From: Kuschelorhynchus macadamiae
Lineage: Eukaryota > Arthropoda > Insecta > Coleoptera > Curculionidae
Reading direction: 5' to 3'
NCBI GenBank assembly: GCA_030620095.1
Contig: JAUTXW010000205.1
Coordinates: 806,001-870,000 of the forward strand
DNA: 64,000 bases
In this document: positions 35,486 through 46,824 of the stretch, in pieces
Layout of the letters: the number at the start of each line of letters is the position of its first letter
Numbering within the stretch: position 1 is the stretch's first letter
The notes under the pieces: model-generated
What the model was told of the DNA's origin: nothing
The model's database searches: none
What the model saw: the letters and a program-made list of their open reading frames with translations, nothing else
Made by a program: the position numbers and the translations under genes

Positions 35486-35798
35486 TTAACGCTAGATTTT
35501 TTTAAAGAACATAAAGTTTACTGGCGAGGCATCATTTCCAACAAACGGAAAATCTGGATTGGAAGTGGGATTGCCTTTAGCATACACAGGAAATTTATAC
35601 TACCAGTTAGATAATGCCCTCGGACACAATTATCTCATAGAAATTTTTAAAATGCAAATTTCCACATGATAGGTAGGTAGAAATAGCCCTTTAGAACCAT
35701 GGACCCCAGATTGCCTGACATTATTCCTTGTGATTTTTTTATATGGGGGTACTCGACCGCTAACAGGGAGGATTAGGCAATGGTTAAAAATATATATT

Positions 35799-35805
<7 letters not shown>

Positions 35806-35850
<45 letters not shown>
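35806..35850. repeat. (TA)n microsatellite
   Basis: About 20 TA units, immediately followed by a perfect hairpin. Confidence 0.92.
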
Positions 35851-35856
<6 letters not shown>

Positions 35857-35908
35857 AAAACAATATACTTTTATATGGTTATATAAAAGTATATTGTCTT
35901 GAAAGGTA
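35851..35908. repeat. Near-perfect palindrome
   Basis: ACCTTTCAA, CAATATACTTTTATA and their complements mirror each other around TGGTTA, with a stem of about 26 bp and one small mismatch. It sits at the edge of a TA array and may be the tip of a deleted fold-back. Confidence 0.85.
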
Positions 35909-36020
35909 AATATAATAATCGAAGAAATTGTCCACAGATCTCAAAGAGACCTAGTTTTACTAATAGACATAGAAGAAGACTCCAAATCTTGGTCCCAGTG
36001 AATTATAATTATTAACATGA

Positions 36021-36058
36021 TACGTGTTTCGCCCTTTCGAGCGTCATCAGACCTACAC
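36021..36058 (-). ncRNA. Hammerhead-like motif
   Basis: On the minus strand: CTGATGA (36050-36044), stem II GCTC/GGGC closed by a GAAA tetraloop (36042-36031), GAAA (36030-36027), then CACGTATC. The core and stem II are canonical. Stem III and stem I are not convincing, and the triplet would be GTA. It probably derives from a Penelope-type terminal repeat. Confidence 0.5.
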
Positions 36059-36180
36059 ACAACAAAGAGAACCTTAGTAGTTTACTGAGACCGAGACTTG
36101 GATTCTTTTTATAGGATTGTTAAAGGTGATTATGTTGAAGAGACCAGAATTTAAAAAAAATTAAAGTGGATTTATAAAAA

Positions 36181-36183
<3 letters not shown>

Positions 36184-36262
<79 letters not shown>

Positions 36263-36265
36263 CCT

Positions 36266-36311
<46 letters not shown>
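36184..36311. repeat. (TA)n microsatellite, interrupted
   Basis: Two TA runs separated by GTTCCTAG at about 36260-36268. Confidence 0.95.
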
Positions 36312-36313
<2 letters not shown>

Positions 36314-36493
36314 CTTGAATATTGTGATGCTGCATACTCAAAACAAAACTATAGGAGGCCATGGAATGGATAATATAACTATTTGTTTTAAATTTGACAG
36401 TTTCAGTTCAAGTTATTTGAATTTTTAGTGGTTGTTGTTTTACTGAAATCATTTAAATATTAAATAATTAGTTTATTGGTTCTATTTTAAAAA

Positions 36494-37265
36494 ATGGCTC
36501 AATATTCAAGTCAAGAGCGACTAAATTTGTATAACTGTTCCATTGAAAATAATAAAAGTCTAGCACTTGCATTAAGAGAGTATCACCGAATATTTCCCAC
36601 GGCAAGGATACTACACTTTGAGTCGTCTCTGAAGATATTCAAATGGAGGTTTAATTATATTTCAGTGAATATCCTACCAGTTCTTTAAGAGATGCACAAA
36701 GCGATTTGAATTTTTCGATTACCAGCATACATCGAGTATTAAAAGAAAACAAAATATCCCCATATAAATTTCTTCCAGTTCAATTTTTAAGTAAAGCTAA
36801 TTATCAGATCAGACTGGATTTTTGTATGCAAATGATAGACCTACATTTTGAGAGAGGTATCTTTAATAAAATTCTTTGGACAGATGAGGCGATTTTTTCC
36901 TCTGCGGGAATGCATAAAAAAATACTCATTACTATTCTGAGACAAATAAACATTTGGTAAGGCAAATTAAAAAGCCAGGACATCAAAGTGTTAAAGTGTG
37001 CTGCGGTATTATAATATTTCAATAGACAAATATTTTTAAGCCTTTTAAGAAATCAAATTATGGAAAAACTCAATGATCTTCCGGAACATATTCGTGTGGA
37101 CTTGGTATATCCACAAGGTAATGCTCCATACCAGTGTGAGAATATAATCGAACAATTTAATTTCAATATATATATTAACGGTGGCGGCCGCGAAGTCCCT
37201 ATTTGACATCCTCAGATTATTTTTATGGGGCACATATAAAGATTTAAAGTAAATTGAATGAGTAG
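36494..37265 (+). pseudogene. mariner-like transposase, broken
   Basis: Opens with ATG and MAQYSSQERLNLYNCSIEN, then LALREYHRIFPTAR, the N-terminal helix-turn-helix of the DUF4817-type mariner group. A shifted frame gives NFSITSIHRVLKENKI-PYKF, then LDFCMQMIDLHFERGIFN and ILWTDEAIFSSAGMH with the first catalytic aspartate. Further shifted pieces read HYYSETNKHLV, HQSVKVCCGI, FLRNQIMEKLNDLPEHIRVD, PQGNAPYQCEN (the equivalent of QQDGAPxH, with the aspartate replaced by N-type sequence) and LRLFLWGTYKDLK (PLDFFLWGxxKD). At least three frameshifts are needed and the second catalytic residue seems lost. It is a clearly inactive copy of about 260 codons out of the usual 330-350. Confidence 0.75.
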
Positions 37266-37283
37266 TTTTTATACTGACATACA

Positions 37284-38095
37284 TCGCTATTTTGTTCCGT
37301 TTTGTTCAATTTTTCAAAATTTTATTTAGCCGCCATTTCGTTCCGCCATCTTGAATTCCTACCACAACTTTATGAGTTTATCTCTATCACACACAATGCA
37401 TGCACAAAATTTGAGGTAAATTTGATAATTAGTATTTTAGTAATAACTTTTAAACGTTTCACTAGGCCGTCATCTTGTTCCGCTATAATAAATTTTTACA
37501 AAAAATATTACTCATATGACTTTTAATATTTGACCAAAAATCAATCGGGTAAGTAGACCGACAGATAGACAGACCGACAGAATTTATAAAAAACTTAATT
37601 TTTTGGCATTTTGGGACGCTAAAAAGTGAAGAAATGTAAAGCCCAACATGTTTTCATGATTACGAACGTTTTATTTGGCCGCCATTTTATTCCGTCATCT
37701 TGAATTCGTACCACAATTTAACCAATTTATCACTATACCACAATTAATTGTTTCACAACATTTGAAATCAATCCCTTAAGTAGTTTTTTCAATTAATTTT
37801 TAAATATTTTACTAAGCCTCCATTTTGTTTCGCCATCTTGGATCAAAATTTTAACAATTGATTTCCTTATAGTAGCTGATTTTTGTGCAAAATTTGAAGT
37901 AAATGGGGTAAGTAGTTTTTAGTAATAATTGCTTGAACATTTCACTAGGCCGCATTTTGTTTTGCCATATTGGATTTTTACCACAATGGTACCAGGTCAT
38001 CCCTATATGACCCTTAATGTTTGACCAAAATTAGAAGTCAATTGGATTACTAGTTTTTTAGCTATGCCGCCAAGGCTCTCTTACGAGGGAAGTAA
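37284..38095 (+). repeat. GCCGCCATTTTGTT repeat, copy C (five subunits)
   Basis: Subunits begin near 37326, 37466, 37678, 37815 and 37949 with variants of GGCCGCCATTTTGTTCCGCC. Each is followed by ATCTTGGATT, ACCACAATTTTACC and AAGTAGTTTTTAGTAATAA. A tail with GACAGATAGACAGACCGACAG at 37558 and GGGACGCTAAAAAGTGAAG separates the first two from the last three. The largest copy in the window. Confidence 0.75.
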
Positions 38096-38099
38096 AAAT

Positions 38100-39425
38100 A
38101 ACGCATTCATGATATCCTGTATATTCGTTACGTATTCAAATAAAACAAAAATAATTAAGTTAAATTACCAATTTTCGATTTTATAACTCATAAATTGGAC
38201 AATGTACTTTAATATGAAAACAGTTTTGAGGGAGTGTATATTAGCAAAACTGCTATTTTACATTTACTTTTCAGCAAATTAACCAACTGCTTCGAAATAT
38301 TTGTTCATTGTTAATTTAAAATGAAAAAAGTAGCACTTCTCAAGGGTACCAATTTCTTGCTGGTTTTGCCCTTTCACTTAATAGTAAATGCGCTATGTCA
38401 TGTTTATATATAAACAAATTGACGAATGAAACATTTTGTTGGATTTGAAATAATAATTATTTAAATGTTAACTTACAGAAAATGAATATGATGACATTTT
38501 TTTCTGCCCAACAAAATAATAATAAAAAAAAACCTTCATATATGAGTGGGAAATTCTAAATTAGGCTTCCAAGTATATTCAGCAAATAATGTTGCAATAA
38601 TCAAACTGAATTGATTCAAAATTGGAAAATGTGAAATATTTTCAATTTGATATCGAGAAGTGGCCTTTTACTTGCAGCTCGACATGATATGCAATATAGA
38701 TTTAAATATTTTTGAAAAATTAATGTTTAATGAATCGAATTTAAAATAGACTCATAACCGTTTTAATTTATCTGGCAAAATGGATATGAAATAGGCTTCG
38801 AATTTAATTTGGATTGTTGTCCCCAATTTCATAATCCTTTTTGATTTTATTATTAGATTTTTCTCATCAAAATTTCGGTATTTTCGATTTGATAATGGAT
38901 ATTATGACAAATACTTTTTTTGAATAAGCGCGGGATGGGCTGAATAAAAATAACAACAATAAAAGCAGTCATTTTTTAAAACTTGGTAATAAAAAGATAT
39001 GTTTCTTAATAATACTGCTCCTTCAAGACCAGTATTTTTTTTAAAGAGAAAATTGAGTTAGCTGTTCCAAGACGCGGAAACCAATCTACTCCATCTTTAA
39101 CCCCTTCGCAACCAGCTATAACTAAGGAATGTAAGGCTCCTGTACCAGATGTAATATTGTGAGATTTTTCAAAAACAATGTTTCTATGTAATCACAGAAC
39201 GGTCATAAATTTCTACAAAATTTTGTTGTTTATTTTTTTATAATTTTTTAAATTTTTTTACGTATACCATCGTATCTACATCTGGATATATGTGGTTTAC
39301 CATTATATCCACATCTAGATATATGTGATATACCAATATACGCACATCTGGATATACATAATATACTTACAATATCAACATAAGATATAAAGTTAAACAA
39401 GAAAAATATACTCTAAGCTAAGTAT
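38100..39425. other. No gene; possible piggyBac linker fragment at 39048-39165
   Basis: A plus-strand frame reads ELAVPRRGNQSTPSLTPSQ then KECKAPVPDV, resembling the proline-rich linker before the Cys-rich end of piggyBac transposases. It lies on the opposite strand from the piggyBac relic next door, and the support is weak. Confidence 0.3.
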
Positions 39426-40012
39426 AATATGTTCTAGTCTTTGGCATAAAATTTCACAAAATGTTCGGCACAACACAAGCCAGGTTACTCTTCGCATCAA
39501 AAGCAAGCTTTACATGTTAACTTCCTAATGCCATTTCGTTTACAAATCACACAGATTTTTGGAGTGCTCTTTGGCCACCTGCTTTGGACAATTCGGCCAT
39601 TACATGAAGATCTCTTTCTGGGTTCTGCACTGAAGATTGGAGTTTTCTGAATCTCTTGCTGTGCTTCATCAAAACTTCACGGCAACATATCTTTTTAATC
39701 TAAATTTTCTTCCCATGGGCATTAGAATAGATAACTTTTGAGTTGATCAGCATTTGTTGCAGAAGCTGAAATCCAACTTTATTAGACCAAGTACAGTGAA
39801 ACCTCCCTTAACGGACACCTCCGAACTATGGACACCTCTGCTGAAAGGACAATTTTAAAGTCACCGACCGTCAGTATATGTATTCCTGTGTATTAAACTC
39901 TCTTGACAAAGTACACTCTCAACAACGGACACGAACAGTAAAATTTGGAATATTTTTAATAAAAACAGTAAAATTTACCTCCTCAGAACGGATAGATGTT
40001 CAGATAATTAAG

Positions 40013-42130
40013 AAAATAAGAATGTATATCTCCTTATCTCGAGAACCATAACAGATAGAAGGCAAGTTCATATACAAAAGTTTCTTAACTTCTTTTGAAT
40101 TTTTATTTTATTATATTCTTATTTATACAGGGTGTTGCGTTTGGCCTGGGCTGACACGCACTTTCTTATTTTAAATGGGACACCCTATATATTATTGCAG
40201 ATTATGATAACGCGCTTAAAGACGAGTTCGCCAATATATAACAGTATGGGCCTATAGTGCAACGTTTCGGATTTATTGACATTTTTCTTCAGTTTTCTAC
40301 CTATTTTCAAATTAACGGAAGTAAAGTACTTTTATAAATTTTAAAATTTTTGTTAGAGCCTTAAAAAATTAAAACCTCGTTCTACTCACAGTCTTATATT
40401 CGGGTTTTAAAACTTCAAAAAAGTTACAATGTTGCCATGCTTTGCGTATCGTAATTTTTTTTTTAAATTTAAATGCAACACCCTGTATATTACAATAAAT
40501 TCGGATAGAGAATTGAAGTAAGATTTCAACGACCCATAATAATATGGGTCTCCTGACTTATAGTTTTAGACTTATTGACGATCATCTTCAGCATGCAACT
40601 ATTTTTTTAAGACACATAGAGTGCCATGGAAATAGAGTTTTTCAATTTGTTTAACATTATAAAAAATTTCAAGAAAAGTTGATTCTTTACCAGTGCTATT
40701 TGGAAAATAATGTAGTGCTGCTTTGCTCTTAGGGCATACCAACGAAAATTCCCGAAAACCGAATCCCAGAGAATTTTTCAGAAAATTGAAAGAGACTCGA
40801 GGGGCACAGCGTTTTAAAATACGATAAAAGAATAACACCAAAATCTTTATTTAGAATTCCGAAAATTCTATTCGTGATGCAGAGCGCGATTAGGCGTTGC
40901 TAAATCTACTAATAAATAAAAGCCATGGAAGTTTGCGAAATTACATCATTTAGAGCCAAATGACTCCGTTACTAGATTAGAATATAGCAATTTAATTCAC
41001 TAAAGAGGTTTAAATTTAGACCATGTCTAACTTAACAGTTATAGGTTTAAAATGACAAATGCAACGATAGAGCAAATAAATTATTGTAGTCACAATTACC
41101 AAATGACAGTGACATATACAAAACGCAACTACGGGGGCTAATTTTTTAAATTTAATTAATGTTCACCTATTTTTTGCTTAAATATTAAGATATTGGAAAA
41201 ACAACAAAAAAATAACAAGAAACTCAGTTATTCAATAAAATCTAAACCGTGTATATTTTGCTTTTTTTAGAGAGTTATTTAATTCAAAACATACTTTGTA
41301 AGCGTATCGTCTGTATTTCAGCCGGTATAAACGAAAAATGTGATACTTGTTAATTATTTTATAATTTTCCATATTTTTGTGTATTTCAATAAATAAAAAA
41401 CAGCGTTATTGGTTGGTAAAGAAATAATATTAATAAAAACAAATTATAATTTGAAAACGGTTTAATTAGATTTACAGATTTTATGCTTTATATATTAGAT
41501 TGCTTAATTGTTTTTATTTATATAATAACTAAATTTATTTGGGGAAAAAAATTGTACAAAAAACTTATACAAAAAATTATTTTATTAAATGCTGAAGATG
41601 ATCGTCAATAAGTCTAAAACTATAAGTCGGAGACCCATATTATTATGGGTCGTTGAAATCTTACTTCAATTCTCTATCCGAATTTATTGTAATGTACAGG
41701 GTGTTGCATTTAAATTTAAAAAAAAAAATTACGATACGTGAAGCATAGCAACATTGCAACTTTTATGAAGTTTTAAAACTCGAGTATAAGGCTGTGAGCA
41801 GAACGAGGTTTTAATTTTTTAAGGCTTTAACAAAAATTTAAAAAATTATAAAAGTACCTTAGTTCTGTTAATTTGAAAATAGGTAGAAAACTGAAGAAAA
41901 ATGTCAATAAATCCGAAACGTTGCACTATAGGCCCATACTGTTATAAATTGGTGAACTCGTCGTTAAGCGCGTTATCATATTCTGCAATAATATATAGGG
42001 TGTCCCATTTAAAATAAGTAAGTGCATCTCAGCCCAGACCAAACGCAACACCCTGTATAAATAAGAATATAATAAAATAAAAATTCAAACGAAGCTAAGA
42101 TATACATTCTTATTTTGGACACCCTGTACA
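40013..42130. mobile_element. Fold-back element with ~550-bp arms and hammerhead-like motifs
   Basis: The left arm (40013-40594) and right arm (41589-42130) are inverted copies with high identity. Shared blocks are AATAAGAATGTATATCT, ACAGGGTGTTGCGTTTGG, TAAATGGGACACCCTATATA, GGCCTATAGTGCAACGTTTCGG, CTCGTTCT and ACCCATAATAATATGGGTC. The centre (about 1 kb) is AT-rich without genes. The right terminus continues to GGACACCCTGTAC, whereas the left lacks that last piece. Motifs CTGAAGA...CCGAAACG lie in both arms facing outward (minus strand near 40260-40295, plus strand at 41891-41919). It is nested within the pogo element, so it is the youngest layer here. A single diverged arm recurs at 57.8-58.1 kb. 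Confidence 0.82.
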
Positions 42131-42338
42131 TTATGGGCAATATTTAGATCTATGGTAATAAGCGGCGCGGCGCCTACCTATTGTTAATACCACTAGTTTA
42201 ACAATAGGCTGGCTTATGCTGTCTGGCTTGTGGGTAAATTGCCGTGAATTGCATAATAAACAGATCACCTAATTTTTGTAAAATGTAGTCTTCATCAATA
42301 GAATATCTTAGTTTTGATGTTACTCTGGTGCGATCAAT

Positions 42339-43326
42339 ATGTCTTCAAACAAAAGAAAGTTTTTGAGTCTTCAAGAAAAAGTTGAAATAATCCAGTACGC
42401 GGGAAAAAACAAACTTAATGTTAGAGTATTAGTCGAAAAATTCTGTGTAGGAAAATCTCAAATTAGTGATATTTCGAGAAACAAGAGCAATCTTAACAAG
42501 CGATTCTCCGAGACCGGGAACATGAAAGAGAAAAAGAAATTTTCGAAAACTGAGGGTGCTGCAATAGACCAAATTGTCTACCACTGGTTTTGTAAAGTAC
42601 GCTCCAAAAACATTCCAATAGCCGGTACAATAATAAAGGAAAAAGCACAAAAAATTGCAAATAATTTAGAAGTTGACGGTTTTAAAGGAACAAATGGATG
42701 GTTGGAGAAGTTCTCTTAACGTCATAATATCTCTTTCAAATCCATATGCGGCGAAGCAGAGGCTGTAGACTTGATTCAGGTAACTGATTGGCGGACGTAA
42801 TTATGTGCTATTATCCAAAAATTACGCACCGAGAGACATTTATAACGCCGATGGAACGAGAGTATTTTTCCTTGCCAAATAAAACGGCGAAACACAGGAA
42901 AAGAAAATGCACTGGTGATTGTTAAAAAGTCTTATGCTGTTGTTTTAAAGGATCAAGCGATGGAATGGATCATGGATGACAAGGGATATAATGAATATCG
43001 GATTGGTTGATGAAATTTGCGAAAATGCAAAGGCAAAAGAAATGTTTTTATTTTCAAGAAAAGTTGAAATAATCCACCTAAAACTGGAAAAAAAAATGTA
43101 GGTGTCTTGATTCGGATTGTTGCTGCATGTAAAAAAAGTCGAATCCAAGACCATCAATAACTGCTTCCGCAAAGCTGGATTCAACGTAATTCTCGAGGAA
43201 AACGTTGACTACGATAGTGAAGATGATGTGCCAGTATCAAAATTATTAGAAAATCAGGTATTCTCTTCCGACTTAATAACAGAAATTGATCAACGTTTAT
43301 TGGAAAATCGTAACATAAAAACGTGA
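42339..43326 (+). pseudogene. pogo/Tigger (CENP-B-like) transposase, broken
   Basis: ATG at 42339: MSSNKRKFLSLQEKVEIIQY then FCVGKSQISDISRNKSN is the N-terminal HTH_psq/CENP-B-type DNA-binding domain. IPIAGTIIKEKAQKIANNLE and GFKGTNGWLEKF form the second CENP-B HTH, ending at a stop at 42719. Shifted frames continue with HNISFKSICGEAEAVD, IYNADGTRVFFLA (NxDETGLFF with the aspartate intact as NADGT), and later HVKKVESKTINNCFRKAGF, the usual C-terminal block, with an acidic end to 43326. Much of the DDE core between is deleted or scrambled, so the copy is non-functional. Tigger transposases have about 450-500 residues. Confidence 0.85.
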
Positions 43327-44929
43327 TTGCATCAGTGAATTTCAAAATAGTGAAAACGGTCAAAAAATTCAAACAATGATGATAAAGAAATTATTTCTCC
43401 CAATATTTAAAGGCAATAAAATGTTAAGAAATATTGAAACTGTATGTTATCTTTCTGTTTTAGGGAAAGAATCTCAGAAGTTGATTCTAAAATGGAATCT
43501 CAAATTATTAAAAATAAATTAACCAGAGACAAACAACTTTTGGTAATTTTTTTAAATAGGAACTTTTTAAAAGAACTGTATCAAACTGTATATGTAGGTT
43601 AGTATAATATTTTATATTAGGTAGTAGGTAGTAGTACATTTTTATTGTATGAATATATGTATGTAAAAAATGTTGGTGTATACGTAGTTAAAATTATTGT
43701 ATAATTTGTACTAAACATATTATTTTTTTACTTAAAAACAAAAGATAAATAATGTCGATTGGGAGTGAACAAATTAAATACCAATGTAACTGTATTTAAT
43801 TTGTTCACTCCTCACACCTCTATACAACGGACAGTTTTTCTGGCACGGCTACTGTCCGTTGTTGAGAGGTTTCACTGTATAACTTTTACGTAGACCATCA
43901 TAAGGCTATAGATCCTGGTCGATGGCATCTACAGCTCCCATATTTTGATTGTAAAATTCAATACGTTGTATCATGAAACTTGTGTTTTTCCACACAAATA
44001 TCTTGACTTTTCAGACATCACTGCCGTGTGTTTGACTGTAAGGGCATAAACGTCCTTGTTATCTTTGAACCTAACTAGCAGTATCATATCTCTTCTAGCA
44101 AAGCAAGGTTGATATATGTCCAGACTCAATTCTGCAAGCCCTTTCGGAACTCCCCGATTGGTCCTTATCGTTCTCGTAAGATATGTTTTGTGCTTAAGTA
44201 AAAACTCTGCCAAATGAATAGACACGTACCAATTGTAAAGAAATATTTCTCCACCCTGTTGAATAGACAGTTTGCTAATTAAACAACAATTTGCTCACAG
44301 AGAGTAAGGTTCTCTGTGCCTGGTATATGGAGACATGCCAAAAAGATCGTTAACCTCTCAATGCCGGGGCACTTTTAGTTTTTATATATTGCCTAAAGTG
44401 TAGCCGGCCTTTGTTCATCAATTGCAAATGTTTCGCCATGGTCAACTAGCGTTTGACAGTTGTCCGTCAGCATGCTCAGAAATATTCGCAATCTTGTGAG
44501 AGGTGCCCTTTTTTTAGCGGAAGAAGGAGCAGAAAATCTAATAAATTTCCTGCTCATGACACTTTTGTCAAATACTCTACGACCTGAACAAAGAAAAGTG
44601 CTGCTCCAGTAATCTGCAACTCTAGGGCATTTAATAAAACCAATGAGAGTAAGGAATACATACATATTTGAATCAACGGCAGGCTTCCAAAGCAAACCAC
44701 AAATCTGTTTTTCTCCATTTTTATATTTCTGCTCTTTCATTCGTACACGAGCACAGTTTTTTCACAATTTGCGGAGGTATAAACGCTTCAAAGCATGTTG
44801 CAGCCTTCTTGCATTCTTCCAAACATAATGCTCGATGGATGTCGTATTCTGAAGAAAAATTGGCGATTTCTTCGAGAAGGTTTTTCAAATAAAAGGCCTA
44901 AACCACTTGCTATACATCACAACCTTCCT

Positions 44930-45585
44930 ATATAGGATGATTGAAAATAAAAGGAATAATCTAAAAATAAAATAATATGCAAGGTGTTCTATTGAAAAAA
45001 TTATAACTTCGTTCACACACACCTTTTTGTACCACCCTCTACAAGGGAAATGCTATGCTCTACCACTTTTATATTTATTTTTTTTTGGATTTATTAGTAA
45101 GGAAGCTATTGGATTTGAACGCACTGTGGGACTACCCTGTAAGTATATTCTCAGAAGTTATTTTTGTTATTTTGTTTAGATAATTATTTTTAAAAATGAC
45201 TAATTATAACAGACTTTCATGCAGACCTTAATAATATCAAAATCATAAAGGAAAACATTCTAAAATGTTAATTTTATCAAATTTTGCGATGCTGTAACTA
45301 TATTTTAAATTCAATTTAATATAAATTACAACTCCTCATTTCTACTGAGTTTCCCAAGATTGTACAAAGTATCGTAGCAGTCTAAAATAAAAGGCGGTCA
45401 CCATAAATCGGGATGAAAAATGTGTCTGTTAAAACTGTTACTTGATATTCAGAATTTTCATATTTAAAAAAAAATATTTTATCAAAAATTTTACCTAAAC
45501 TACAAATATTACAACGCAATACTTAAGATTTGTTTTTTATCTAAACTATTACATTTTTTATTATATCAAACATTGGAGGGAGGAT
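44930..45585. other. No gene recognised
   Basis: AT-rich sequence with TGCAAGGTGTTC and ACTACCCTGTAAG strings hinting at small-element ends, not resolvable. Confidence 0.35.
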
Positions 45586-45589
45586 TTTT

Positions 45590-45990
45590 CATGATTTCCA
45601 ATATTTTATTTGGCCGCTATTTTGTTCCACCATCTTGAATTGGTATCATAATTTTGCTGGTTCATCTCTGTATTTTCCACACTGATTTTTTATAAAATGT
45701 ATTAGGCCGCCATTTTTGTTCGCTATTTTGGATTCGCACCAAAATTTGACTCTTTCATTTCCATGTCACACCTGATCTTTGTACAACATTTGGCTCAGTA
45801 GTTTTTTAGTAATAATTGTTTAAACAATTTAGTAGTCCCTTATTTTGTTAGGCATATTGGATTTTTACCAAAATGTTACCACTTCATCACAATATAAAAA
45901 CATATTTTTTGGCATATAGGGACCCTAAAACGTCAAGATCTAAAAAAAAGTTTCCGTGGGTAATTTTTCCACGATTACTGTACGATGAAA
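45590..45990 (+). repeat. GCCGCCATTTTGTT repeat, copy D
   Basis: Subunits at 45612, 45704 and 45832 (GGCCGCTATTTTGTTCC, AGGCCGCCATTTTTGTTCGC, TAGTCCCTTATTTTGTTAGG) plus the tail AGGGACCCTAAAACGTCAAG at 45920. Confidence 0.7.
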
Positions 45991-45994
45991 GTAT

Positions 45995-46640
45995 CAAAAA
46001 CCACATTTTTAACGTTTTTAGCCGCATTATGAATATCTTCAATTAATTTTATAATGTAGCTATATTTAATCTGCATATCTCAACTAAAATTTATTTAAAA
46101 AACAACTGTCATTTAGCAGCTAAAGGGGTTGTGATTTTCCACCTTGTATAAATCTACAAAACATAATCAACAACATATTAGGTTTCAATATTTAATACAT
46201 TAAACTACCATCAATTTATACGGTTTACCAATTTTGTGTCGCTGTCTGAGGAATAAGTAATTTCATATTTTATGTAATAACGTTTTTAAATAAAATATCA
46301 GTTTTACTAGCAATCTTTATTTAAAAGAAAGTGTGTAAGGTATAAATTCGATCGTATAAAGTCGATTATGACTTCCTAGTTAAGTATGTTAAAAAAATAT
46401 AATATTAATAGCTTGTAATAGTCTTTCCCCATTGGCATTTAGAAGATATGAAATGCAATTTAAGAAAAATAAAAGCTGCAGATGCATTTTAATTACTCTT
46501 AAAAATAAATGTAAAAAATAGGGAATGTATTACCAGCAAATGCTTGAAGTAAAATGATTTGATTTTCTAATTGACCGTGCAATATTCATTCTCTTAAAGC
46601 TTGAACTAGTCTCTAAAATTTGGTTTGTATGTATTTTTTA
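45995..46640. other. No gene recognised
   Basis: AT-rich intergenic sequence. Confidence 0.45.
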
Positions 46641-46642
46641 TA

Positions 46643-46809
46643 CACAGGGTGTCTTAAGAAACATAACCAACCCTTTCCTTCATACAAGAATATCTAGAAA
46701 GGGAATCGTGCCTTCTGATTCAATTTCCATTGTAAATTTTAAATAGGGGGTTGCTGATTGAGATGATCAAGGAAAGGGGATAGGGGATGGTTCCATAGGA
46801 CACTCTGTA
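46643..46809. mobile_element. CAGGGTGTC-type MITE
   Basis: CACAGGGTGTCTTAAGAAAC at the left and CCATAGGACACTCTGTATA at the right are inverted ends around 165 bp. It sits immediately upstream of a transposase C-terminal fragment. Confidence 0.5.
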
Positions 46810-46824
46810 TAAAGAAAACCAACA

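Larger units (their letters stand above)
32458..35765 (+). pseudogene. mariner-like transposase gene split by a hAT insertion
   Basis: The left part (32458-32837) reads NRLIDHNERSRHHVARIFNQ, then RRQYPDDDRILVKFRNNPNG and SIRTVAEYTKF, ending in DGDFERRFKFC-like and LQDI at the insertion. The right part (35486-35765) continues with FFKEHKVYWRGIISNKRKIW-type frames (the region after the first aspartate, written IKFTGEASF in the shifted frame) and ends in IIPCDFFIWGY, the third-aspartate motif PxDFFxWG. Frameshifts and stops occur in both halves. Removing the 2640-bp hAT and one copy of its 8-bp duplication restores continuity of the alignment. The mariner was therefore present before the hAT. 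Confidence 0.68.
39794..43877 (+). mobile_element. pogo/Tigger-like element, invaded by a fold-back
   Basis: The ends CAGTGAAACCTCCCTTAACG and, inverted, CAGTGAAACCTCTCAACAACG are terminal inverted repeats with further GGACAC/GTCCG blocks. TA flanks both sides (39792-39793 and 43878-43879). The interior has a CENP-B-type transposase remnant (42339-43326) and a 2.1-kb fold-back (40013-42130). Subtracting the fold-back leaves about 2.0 kb, normal for pogo. The target is the piggyBac-like gene. Confidence 0.9.
39430..44910 (-). pseudogene. piggyBac-like transposase, split by a pogo insertion
   Basis: Minus-strand motifs in order from 44910: YLKNLLEEIANFSSEYDIHR, CFEAFIPPQIVKKLCSCTNE, then KNGEKQICGLLWKPAVDSN and FIKCPRVADYWSS, RRVFDKSVMSRKFIR, LRIFLSMLTDNCQ and ETFAIDEQRPAT (the IDEQ catalytic aspartate). 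Then come LYNWYVSIHLAEFLLKHKTY, TRTIRTNRGVPKGL and RFKDNKDVYALTVKHTAVMS (second block). The frame is interrupted at 43877. Beyond the pogo, at 39793, it resumes with ISASATNADQL-like, KTPIFSAEPRKRSS and CVICKRNGIRKLTCKACF, the Cys-rich C-terminal domain, to about 39430. Stops and frameshifts are frequent in both parts. Confidence 0.82.
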
